DNA from: DASSFG01 sp035547915
Lineage (GTDB): Bacteria > Planctomycetota > Planctomycetia > Pirellulales > JAICIG01
Assembly (NCBI GenBank): GCA_035547915.1
Contig: DASZTS010000052.1
Location: 1 to 20,351, forward strand
Direction: 5' to 3'
DNA length: 20,351 nucleotides
Position 1 is the first letter of the stretch. Every line of letters starts with the position of its first letter. Of this stretch, positions 14,676 through 20,351 are shown one piece after another. The notes under the pieces are model-generated. The model saw only the letters and a program-made list of their open reading frames with translations. It was not told where the DNA came from and did not search any database. Both the position numbers and the translations under genes were made by a program.

Positions 14676-17015
14676 CTACCTTACTGCCGTCCAAGTACGG
14701 CTGGATTTGGCGAATTGCTTGCCTGCTTTATAGAATTCGAGTCGCGTCTTCAGGTCACGTTCCTGCTCCTGGTGTACTGCTGCCGTAGCGACCCCTGTCG
14801 GCGTGGCCTCGTCTTTGTCAAAGGCCGCCTCTTCGGCCTCGGGAGTCAATTCGATGGCCTTCATCTGCCATCGTGCAGCTTGTTTGAATTCGCCACACGC
14901 TGCATGTGTGGCAGCCAGTGTCGACAGCGCCTCGCGCATGCTCCAACGGCTCAATTCACAGGCCTTTGTTGCCTCCTGCACCGCGCGGCGGACGTCTCGG
15001 ATCTCTGCATCGGTAGCCTCGCTCCGAATGGTTGCCAAGGCGAGGTACGTTTGGGTTAGTTGGTAGCGGGTAGCCGTGTCGGCTGCTAATACCGTCGAAT
15101 ACATTTCAATGGCCCTTGCATCGTCCCCTCGACCTACCAATGCAAAGGCCTGTTTCATCAAGAACTCTGCACGGTGTTCCGGTGCGAGTTCTATTGACTT
15201 TTGCAGATCGGAGTCGGCGCGCGCGGCATCACCTTTCAATCGCCAGATCGAAGCACGCTGGGAATATGCCCACGGGTTGTCGGGCGACAAGCGCACGGCC
15301 GCGTCGCAGTCGTGGAGGGCACGGTCGAAATCAATATTCGGTGAGTTGCCCAGCCAACGATTAAGGCGAGTCGCTACAGCCACGTCGACGGTTTGCACCT
15401 CACTGGCCCGAACCCAGCCTTGACCCAACCACAGGGAGTCGCCCTTCGTGCGTTCAACGACAAACGTCCTTTCGCCCATCTCCTCGTCGACCGCGTGATT
15501 CCGGAGTTGTAATCTTGTCGCCGGCAATCGCGCCACAATTTTTTCGCCGACCCAGCCGTGCTTTTCACTTTCTTCGCGAAACGCCTTGCCCGACTTGTAG
15601 AGCGTAAGACGCCGTTGTAGCTCGGTGAGATCGGGTTTCGAGGAGTCCTTTGCAGAAGGGGTGGCATTTCCGCGAGTGACCAGATCGATGGCGTTTTGCT
15701 GCTTCTCGACCGCCGCTACGAAGTCACCGGATTCTGCCAACCCTGCCGCGAGGGCTTCAAGTGCTGTGACGGATTGCCCGTCACTCAGATCGCAAGCCAT
15801 TCTCGCCGTATCCACCGCCTTGCGTCCATCGCGGACTCGGTCGTCGGCACTATTGGCCCGGATCATGGCCAGACGGCCATAGATCTCCACCTGCTGTGTC
15901 CGCGTCGCACCGGGAAGCATCGCCTCCAGGGCAGCTACCGCGTGGCGACAACCGCCCTCTTTTTGGCTGATGTCTACGAGTACGGCGTAAGGAATCGCGA
16001 CGTCGTCGGGGGCCAGTGCAACAGCACGATTGATGTCTTGTCTAGCCGCTTCCGATTCGCCGAGATCGTTCTGAATGCGCGCACGCAGGAGTAACACATT
16101 TCGGTCGCGAGGTCGGAGCCGCACGACCGTATCACAGTCGGTCAGGGCTTGGACGTGTTGACCCGCTGCTCGATAAATACGAATTCGATCGGCATAGTGC
16201 GGGGCATGGTTCGGGCGAATCTCAATTGCCCGGGTCAAATCGCGAACCCCCGCCTCATAGTCACCCAAGCTACATCGCGCCGTTCCTGCAAGCGAATATG
16301 CCACATCATTGCGTGGATCGAGCCGAGCAGCATGCGTCGCGTCTTCGAGCATCACGCCAAAATCCCCTTGGTTACGGTAAACGCATGCCCGCCTGATATA
16401 AGTCATCGCGCTGTTTGGTGCGATCCTCACGGCCTCGGTTGCATCGCGCCGAGCCTGATGCAGATTGCCGTCAAGTTGGTAGGCGTAAGCGCGTTCGCAC
16501 CAGAGCATAGCGCTTTTAGGATTGAGACGGATCGCGTCGTTGCAGTCGACTATGACATCGGTGAATCTTCGCTGGTTGATTCGTGCCATGGCTCGCCAGT
16601 AATATGCCAATTCGCAGTGAAGATCGATTTCAATCGCCGCCATACAATCAGCATAGGCGCCGTCGTAATCGACCGTCTCATTCTTGGCCACGGCACGGCC
16701 GACGTAGGCGAACGGGGTCGGTTCTCTCTCAATCTGAGCCGTGAACCATTCGATCGCCTTGTCTATTGGCACGACCTCGTCGCTCCGCAACCAACCATCA
16801 TCGACCCACAGCGAGTCGCCGTCGATTCGCGTGACGGAGAAAGCGATCTTGGGTAAAACATCGATTTGACAATTGCCGATGCGTGGCTTGACATCGGGCG
16901 AGATGATCACCACATCGCGACCGACCCAGTCCTCGCTGTCGTTAGCAAAGGTGATGTCCGGCCGAGCGAGTAATGACAACCAAACCGCCGACCGCAACAT
17001 GATCGAGCTACGCAT
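14676..17015 (-). CDS. Exported TPR-repeat protein with two tandem copies of a planctomycete module
   Basis: A 779-residue protein with a signal peptide (MRSSIMLRSAVWLSLLA...). It consists of the same module twice. Each has an SH3-like leader ending GDSLWVDDGWLRSDEVV (about 66-82) or GDSLWLGQGWVRASEVQ (about 525-541). TPR units follow: seven or more at about 88-340, with phrases such as DATEAVRIAPNSAMTYIRRA, and fewer at about 560-640. A tail comes next with ACDLSDGQ...ALAAGLAESGDF or ACELSRWS...LAATHAACGEF, ending RRLTLYKSGKAFRE or TRLEFYKAGKQFAK. Single-module relatives are typical of planctomycetes. A protein-binding scaffold role in the periplasm is likely; partners are unknown. The start at 17015 is chosen over 17045 because AGAGGGA precedes it at good spacing and it begins the signal peptide. 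Confidence 0.88.
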   Translation of the reverse strand: MRSSIMLRSAVWLSLLARPDITFANDSEDWVGRDVVIISPDVKPRIGNCQIDVLPKIAFSVTRIDGDSLWVDDGWLRSDEVVPIDKAIEWFTAQIEREPTPFAYVGRAVAKNETVDYDGAYADCMAAIEIDLHCELAYYWRAMARINQRRFTDVIVDCNDAIRLNPKSAMLWCERAYAYQLDGNLHQARRDATEAVRIAPNSAMTYIRRACVYRNQGDFGVMLEDATHAARLDPRNDVAYSLAGTARCSLGDYEAGVRDLTRAIEIRPNHAPHYADRIRIYRAAGQHVQALTDCDTVVRLRPRDRNVLLLRARIQNDLGESEAARQDINRAVALAPDDVAIPYAVLVDISQKEGGCRHAVAALEAMLPGATRTQQVEIYGRLAMIRANSADDRVRDGRKAVDTARMACDLSDGQSVTALEALAAGLAESGDFVAAVEKQQNAIDLVTRGNATPSAKDSSKPDLTELQRRLTLYKSGKAFREESEKHGWVGEKIVARLPATRLQLRNHAVDEEMGERTFVVERTKGDSLWLGQGWVRASEVQTVDVAVATRLNRWLGNSPNIDFDRALHDCDAAVRLSPDNPWAYSQRASIWRLKGDAARADSDLQKSIELAPEHRAEFLMKQAFALVGRGDDARAIEMYSTVLAADTATRYQLTQTYLALATIRSEATDAEIRDVRRAVQEATKACELSRWSMREALSTLAATHAACGEFKQAARWQMKAIELTPEAEEAAFDKDEATPTGVATAAVHQEQERDLKTRLEFYKAGKQFAKSSRTWTAVR

Positions 17016-17224
17016 GATCTGATCCCTCTGCCGGATTTCGTACATCGTTGAGTAACGCCCCTGCTTCGAATGGCCAACGGAACCGGGGTCGGCTGACGCT
17101 TTAACAGCGGAAGACTACGCCAAATGTTCAAAATCGTGCAACGGCAGTCGACTGGGCCGCAGACGTGGGATCGGGCTGCAGCGTAGCTCGCCGTGGAAAA
17201 ACCAATTCGCTAGCGAGAGAGATC

Positions 17225-17506
17225 ATGAAGCGGAACGATGCCCCGGCGGTATGGCTTGTCCTGTTAACGGTCTTTGCATGCGGTTGGAAGCCGCTCCACG
17301 CCGCGTTCCGCGGCCGAGCTTTTGCAGCCCGATCCGTTTTTGTCGACTGCTCTCAGCGTCGCACACAGCGCCTTGTTTCTGCTCTCATACCCTCAGGTCA
17401 CCGCGGAAGGGATTACCACTGTTGGTCAACACGCGTCTCGGTTGACCAACCATTCCACAAAGACGCCCGTGAAGCCAGCGAATGGAATCAAGTACCAGAA
17501 TGCTAA
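17225..17506 (+). CDS. Possible small exported protein, perhaps frameshifted; ends at a MITE
   Basis: The first 26 residues (MKRNDAPAVWLVLLTVFACG...) look like a signal peptide and follow GAGAGAGATC, a plausible ribosome site. Beyond about residue 27 this frame becomes Cys-, Trp- and Arg-rich and unlike protein. A neighbouring frame looks more natural (AAELLQPDPFLSTALSVAHS, then ALFLLSYPQVTAEG and KPANGIKYQN). A frameshift near 17305 in a former secreted-protein gene would explain both. The TAA stop at 17504-17506 is the flank of family B copy 2. I do not recognise a family and am not sure the gene is real. Confidence 0.3.
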   Translation: MKRNDAPAVWLVLLTVFACGWKPLHAAFRGRAFAARSVFVDCSQRRTQRLVSALIPSGHRGRDYHCWSTRVSVDQPFHKDAREASEWNQVPEC

Positions 17507-17605
17507 GAGCAACCGACAAAACCGGATCGAGCTTCACAAAACCGGCGTTTCACGGCCGATTTTTTGCCCGCGGCGCTCGGGCGTTCCGGGTTTTGTCAGC
17601 CGCTC
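17507..17605 (+). repeat. Family B MITE-like element, copy 2
   Basis: A 99-bp element in plus orientation, close in sequence to copies 1 and 3. It starts GAGCAACCGACAAAACCGG and ends CCGGGTTTTGTCAGCCGCTC. The left flank is TAA (17504-17506) and the right flank TAC (17606-17608), so either the duplication is only TA or one flank has mutated. The first inner hairpin (ACCGGC/GCCGAT arms) has one mismatch. The second hairpin region is rearranged but can still pair (GCCCG 17566-17570 with CGGGC 17578-17582). Confidence 0.9.
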
Positions 17606-17701
17606 TACGACCAGGAATTTGCTATGCTGGCGGCAGGCACCTTTGAGAGAACGCTGCCGAAACGGTGGGCAGCAGTTTATTTTGACTCTTTTTATGGCCA
17701 C

Positions 17702-17731
17702 ATTTGGCATGGCGTTATTTGGCATGGCGTT
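17702..17731. repeat. 15-bp perfect tandem duplication
   Basis: ATTTGGCATGGCGTT occurs twice head to tail (17702-17716 and 17717-17731) in non-coding DNA upstream of the small lipoprotein gene. It is probably a replication-slippage product. It keeps any reading frame, since 15 is a multiple of three. Confidence 0.85.
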
Positions 17732-17819
17732 TTCGAGAAGTGGCATTGCTTGCTTTGGCGGAAACTGCTATCGATCGCAACCATTTCCTGCTTTCTGCGC
17801 CAGTCGAGAACGGCCAGCC

Positions 17820-17951
17820 ATGAAGCGTCTTGTCGCTATCCTTTCATGTGCCGCCAGTATTGGATGCGTCTCGACTCCAGATACCGCGCAAATGAATTAT
17901 GCAGGCGCTCCGCGCGCGTCTACGTCTCAGACACGAATGACGAACAGGTAG
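17820..17951 (+). CDS. Tiny predicted lipoprotein or secreted peptide
   Basis: A 43-residue frame starting MKRLVAILSCAASIGCVSTP, a short basic N-terminus and hydrophobic core followed by Cys in SIGC (Cys16) or ILSC (Cys10). Either could be a loose lipobox for signal peptidase II. The remaining 27 residues are polar (TAQMNYAGAPRASTSQTRMT). No strong ribosome site is present and no family is recognised. Very short lipoproteins starting MKRL-hydrophobic-C are common in planctomycetes, but the chance of a spurious frame of this size is real. Confidence 0.4.
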   Translation: MKRLVAILSCAASIGCVSTPDTAQMNYAGAPRASTSQTRMTNR

Positions 17952-18229
17952 CGTGGGCGGAAAGGGGCGGTCGCCGCTTTGAAGACGCGCCGGGCTACTT
18001 TCCCGAATGGTTGGCATCGCTCCTTGGATTTTAGCCATTGCTTTCCTGAATACCGCGTAATATCGCGAACCGTTGCCAGCGCAAACCGTATCGGTAGGTG
18101 GTAGCGGCAGACACCTTGGAGAGAGCCCTGCGAAACGGGGTGAAAGGCTTGCGGAGCTAACATGCGGAGCGCGAGAATGGAGCGCTGCCGTTAGCACTGA
18201 GTCGGTTGTCAGAAACAAGCCGCGCGATT
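17952..18229. other. Non-coding stretch with a diverged copy of the 17630 repeat
   Basis: No gene is recognised. The segment GCGGCAGACACCTTGGAGAG (from about 18107) continues in good similarity to the segment from about 17631 (GCGGCAGGCACCTTTGAGAG) for roughly 40 bases. Both copies contain GAGAGA, CTGC and GAAACGG in the same order, and CACC/GGTG arms that could pair. Confidence 0.5.
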
Positions 18230-18691
18230 TCACTCGGACCGCTCAAGCGTCATTGTCCAAGCCCTGGAGCCCCAGTTGAATTCTTTCGGCCGGCGTTTTG
18301 AGATTGGATTGAAGCTCAGCGTCAATTTGTCACCATCGAGAGCGTAAATGCCCTTGCCGGCACCCAACATTCGCACGACGTCGTCTCCGTCTCCTGTGAA
18401 GTCGATCGTTGGCGGCTTGTTGTACGAAGTCAGAGAGACGTAGAAGATGGCTAACTCCCGACGGTCAAGATATATCTTGACCTTACCATCCCTGAAAACG
18501 TAGATCAGCTCCTTGCCGCCGTAGTCCGCCGGCACGCCGCCGATCCTGAAGTCGGTTGCCGTCCACACGCCTTGGAGGTTCTTGAGATCACTGTTCGGCT
18601 GCCGAACAGGATCCGATTTAGGGGGATCGCAGAAACCCACGCCAGCGTGCAGGGCAACGAGGACGGTGAGCGAGCGTATGGTAGCGAACAT
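18230..18691 (-). CDS. TIGR03067-type exported protein
   Basis: A protein of about 153 residues with a signal peptide (MFATIRSLTVLVALHAGVGFC) and a domain of the planctomycete TIGR03067 type. Its typical phrases are LKNLQGVWTATDFRIGGVPA near the start, then IDFTGDGDD, GIYALDGDKLTLSFNP, and KRRPKEFN before a final beta strand (AWTMTLERSE). The domain is a small beta-sandwich of unknown role found mainly in planctomycetes, often in exported proteins. ATG 18691 is preferred; a GTG four codons upstream (18703) is possible. The leader region contains a small hairpin, GCACT-CGAAA-AGTGC (18700-18714), just upstream of the start. Confidence 0.85.
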   Translation of the reverse strand: MFATIRSLTVLVALHAGVGFCDPPKSDPVRQPNSDLKNLQGVWTATDFRIGGVPADYGGKELIYVFRDGKVKIYLDRRELAIFYVSLTSYNKPPTIDFTGDGDDVVRMLGAGKGIYALDGDKLTLSFNPISKRRPKEFNWGSRAWTMTLERSE

Positions 18692-18781
18692 ATGGCGCCG
18701 CACTCGAAAAGTGCGTAACCTCTAGCAATTGCCGGCGCCATGATCAAGATCAGTTAATCGCCCCCCGTGGTATCCTCTGGC

Positions 18782-18952
18782 ATGGACGAGAACCCGTACA
18801 AGGCGCCCACGCAGGAATCGCCAAGGCAACCAATGCCCTTTCTTAGCGTGGCCACTGTCGTCGAATGGAGCGCTGCCGTCTTTGTGCTGGTGGCCATCGT
18901 CGTTGTGATGGCGGTCCTCGCTGCTGGCACGATTCCGGCCGTACCTGCCTAA
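18782..18952 (+). CDS. Small single-pass membrane protein with NPYxxP N-terminal motif
   Basis: A 56-residue protein, MDENPYKAPTQESPRQPMPF, followed by one long hydrophobic helix (about residues 25-50, VVEWSAAVFVLVAIVVVMAV). A short proline-rich cytoplasmic head holding NPYKAP, then membrane helices, is a recurring planctomycete arrangement; the MFS protein at 3366 has the related DNPYSPP. No function is known for the motif. There is no ribosome site before the ATG. The stop codon TAA (18950-18952) is also the left TAA flank of family B copy 3. Because the duplicated flank supplied TAA again, the reading frame was not altered by the insertion. Confidence 0.6.
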   Translation: MDENPYKAPTQESPRQPMPFLSVATVVEWSAAVFVLVAIVVVMAVLAAGTIPAVPA

Positions 18953-19051
18953 GAGTGGCTGACAGAACCCGAAAGTCCGAGCGCCTTGGGCGCAAGAATC
19001 GGCCGTGAAACGCCGATTTTGTGAAGCTCGATCCGGTTTTGTCGGTTGCTC
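18953..19051 (-). repeat. Family B MITE-like element, copy 3, on a stop codon
   Basis: A 99-bp element in the opposite orientation to copy 2, flanked by TAA at 18950-18952 and TAA at 19052-19054, a perfect 3-bp direct repeat. In its own orientation it begins GAGCAACCGACAAAACCGG; the far end is GAGTGGCTGACAGAACCCG on the plus strand. The second inner hairpin is GCGCC-TTG-GGCGC (18981-18993), different in sequence from copy 1 but still able to pair. It starts directly after the stop of the NPY-type gene and ends 75 bp before the LTxxQ-like gene. Confidence 0.92.
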
Positions 19052-19126
19052 TAAAATCCTGGCACCCCGCTAGCTCTAATGGGCGGGCGGGGCGAGCACG
19101 TCAACTTTGATAAGGGAGCAATCGCG

Positions 19127-19786
19127 ATGGCCCGATCCGTGTTCTTCCTGACGCTGATGCTCGTACTCGCGGCGTCGCCCGCCTTCGGACAAGCACGTCA
19201 ACTACGTCCATCACGCAAAGCCGAACTCATCAAGGCGTCGCGCTATTCTTCTTTCGTTTTGGTGGCAGGAAACGTGCAGGTGCAGGATGAACTCGGATTA
19301 GACGCCGATCAGATCCAAGTTGTGAACGATCTTGCTGCTGAAAATAGGCAAGTGCTGTCGATGGCATTCCCCAAACCGGGAGGGCCACCAGTGCCAGACA
19401 GGTTAGCGGCACGTCGAAAGTTCAGCGAGAAGGCCGAAGCGAAGCTCCGGGAGATACTGATCCAGGAGCAGCTAACAAGGCTGAATCAGATATGGATGCA
19501 ACACGAGGGGCCGAAGGCGATGAGATATGCCGACATCGCCGCGCAGCTTGAGTTGACGGAAGAGCAGGTGGCAAAAACCGCCGAAATCAACAATAGGAGC
19601 GTGTTGCGGGAGGAAGGTGACGACCCGAAGAACTGGCATAAGCAAAAGCAAATGGCAAAGGACGCCGAGATGTTAGCCGTGCTGACCGACGAGCAGCGGG
19701 CCAAATGGAAGGAAATGCTAGGCGCGCCGTTTGTCAAAAAAGATTCGGAACAGACTGGCTCCGTGCCAACCGACTCGGTTCCTTAA
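19127..19786 (+). CDS. Periplasmic LTxxQ-like (Spy/CpxP-like) protein
   Basis: About 219 residues with a signal peptide (MARSVFFLTLMLVLAASPAFGQA). The mature part is mostly helical and carries repeated LTxxQ-type turns: LGLDADQIQVVNDLAAENRQ near 58-77, LELTEEQVAKTAEI near 145-158, and VLTDEQRAKWKEMLGAPF near 185-202. Proteins with this pattern are many in planctomycetes and recall Spy/CpxP periplasmic chaperones and stress sensors, but a chaperone role here is inference. AAGGGAG (19112-19118) lies 8 bases before the ATG, which decides this start over the upstream frame at 19079. The C-terminal tail (SEQTGSVPTDSVP) is disordered. Confidence 0.82.
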   Translation: MARSVFFLTLMLVLAASPAFGQARQLRPSRKAELIKASRYSSFVLVAGNVQVQDELGLDADQIQVVNDLAAENRQVLSMAFPKPGGPPVPDRLAARRKFSEKAEAKLREILIQEQLTRLNQIWMQHEGPKAMRYADIAAQLELTEEQVAKTAEINNRSVLREEGDDPKNWHKQKQMAKDAEMLAVLTDEQRAKWKEMLGAPFVKKDSEQTGSVPTDSVP

Positions 19787-19946
19787 CCCAGCGCCACTCT
19801 TCCGAGTAGACCTCCCCATGACCCGACCGCCACCCTAGCAGCCGTCTCAAAATGCCACAATGCGTTATGGTCGTTCTGCGCAAGTGTGCATCGAGTAAGG
19901 TAGACGGTATAGAAACGTTGACGAAGATGCGCCCCTGGATAACCTG
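19787..19946. other. Non-coding stretch after the LTxxQ-like gene, with one half of a direct repeat
   Basis: No gene is seen. The sequence TTCCTTAACCCAGCGCCACT (19779-19798), which spans the stop of the preceding gene, recurs in changed form at 20171-20190. Confidence 0.4.
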
Positions 19947-20135
19947 ATGGCAATGCCCACTGAAGATCCGACAAACGGCCGCCTCAGAATACTCGAAATG
20001 TGGCTCGCGCGACGGTTGGCGACGAACGACTCCATCCGGCAGCGCAATGCCGAGTCGATGCGACTGCATCGCACCATACAATCTCTGCAAGAGGAGTGGG
20101 TAAAAGAGCGCCACCGGAAAAGGGCAGCCGAGTGA
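19947..20135 (+). CDS. Possible small charged helical protein
   Basis: A 62-residue frame (MAMPTEDPTNGRLRILEMWL...) rich in Arg, Glu and Leu, with a predicted continuous amphipathic helix (RRLATNDSIRQRNAESMRLH, then RTIQSLQEEWVKERHRKRAA). It resembles a short coiled-coil protein. There is no ribosome site, and a second ATG lies two codons in (19953). No family is recognised. The charge pattern is protein-like, but the frame is short enough to be chance. Confidence 0.35.
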   Translation: MAMPTEDPTNGRLRILEMWLARRLATNDSIRQRNAESMRLHRTIQSLQEEWVKERHRKRAAE

Positions 20136-20351
20136 CTGCCTCCTTTTCAGGCACATCTCCCGGCTAAGAGTTCCTTAACCTAGTGCCATTCGACCCATGA
20201 CCCACCCATGACCCACGGCCAGCGCGCATGGCTGGGCAATTTGCGAAGACTAGCGCGGTGGACTCAGACATGCTACACCTTGGCCTTATGCGGTACTCGC
20301 ATGGGAGCGCGATCAGAGGCCGTGCGGCGAGACCGTCTGCTAGGACAAGGA
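20136..20351. other. Right-hand end, non-coding, with the second half of a direct repeat
   Basis: No gene is recognised. TTCCTTAACCTAGTGCCATT (20171-20190) matches 19779-19798 at 17 of 20 positions, all differences being C/T. It is followed by CCATGACCCA repeated in tandem (about 20195-20217), and CCATGACCC also follows the first copy near 19816. Confidence 0.4.

Noticed and set aside
16149..16856. Plus-strand open frame of 235 codons
   Set aside because: It is antisense to the TPR gene, which has repeated TPR motifs and a signal peptide.
17564..18034. A long frame through 18034 that becomes continuous with 17225-17503 if MITE copy 2 (102 bp with TAA) is removed
   Set aside because: The joined frame is open, but 102 bp is a multiple of three, so this follows trivially. 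The translation is Trp/Cys/His-rich and unlike protein, and the region contains a non-coding repeat also found at 18107.
18175..18879. A 17-base exact match (GAATGGAGCGCTGCCGT) at 18175-18191 and 18863-18879
   Set aside because: It is unusual by chance, but the match does not extend on either side and one copy is inside a coding sequence, so I do not call it a repeat family.

Overview
The window most likely comes from a planctomycete chromosome, probably of the Pirellulales type; this is inferred from gene content. The markers are a DUF1549/DUF1553 (PSCyt2/PSD1) protein followed by a Tat-exported DUF1501 protein, a TIGR03067-type small exported protein, an LTxxQ-like periplasmic protein, short membrane proteins with 'RRQFNLRF' or 'NPYxxP' N-termini, a planctomycete-style TPR protein, and tRNA-fMet without an encoded CCA. 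GC is high, and most genes lack a strong Shine-Dalgarno site.

Layout. 1-1171 (-): IS4/IS701-type transposase running off the left edge. 1536-2558 (-): sulfotransferase. 2992-3204 (+): short membrane protein. 3366-4658 (+): MFS transporter, convergent with the next block. 9115 down to 4693 (-): an operon-like set of transglutaminase-like protein, DUF1549/DUF1553 protein and DUF1501 protein, with a good promoter at 9154-9182 and an ATGA overlap between the last two genes. 9320-9393 (-): initiator tRNA with its own promoter and terminator. 9617-13104 (+): a four-gene operon of YtrA-type GntR regulator, ABC ATPase, ABC-2-like permease and a membrane protein with a C-terminal zinc ribbon, behind a promoter overlapped by a 31-bp palindrome. 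13441-14001 (+): secreted Trp/Tyr-rich protein. 14197-14547 (-): zinc-ribbon gene broken by a small mobile repeat. 14676-17015 (-): internally duplicated TPR protein. 17.0-20.35 kb: small, mostly exported or membrane proteins (TIGR03067-like, NPY-tail, LTxxQ-like, tiny lipoprotein) with much repetitive or non-coding DNA.

The most interesting signal is a pair of short palindromic repeat families that I read as MITEs. Family B (about 100 bp, three copies at 14153, 17507 and 18953) and family A (about 68 bp, three tandem copies at 13144-13362) share GAGC...GCTC ends and TAA flanks. Family B copy 1 lies inside the zinc-ribbon gene. Deleting the element plus one TAA (103 bp) restores a continuous 126-residue reading frame, which pins down the insertion site and a 3-bp target duplication. 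Copy 3 lies exactly on the TAA stop codon of its neighbour. No autonomous partner transposase is visible in the window; the IS4/IS701-type element at the left edge is not an obvious match.

I see no CRISPR array, prophage or defence system. The ABC operon with its zinc-ribbon membrane protein and the transglutaminase/DUF1549/DUF1501 set are the best candidates for poorly described functional units.
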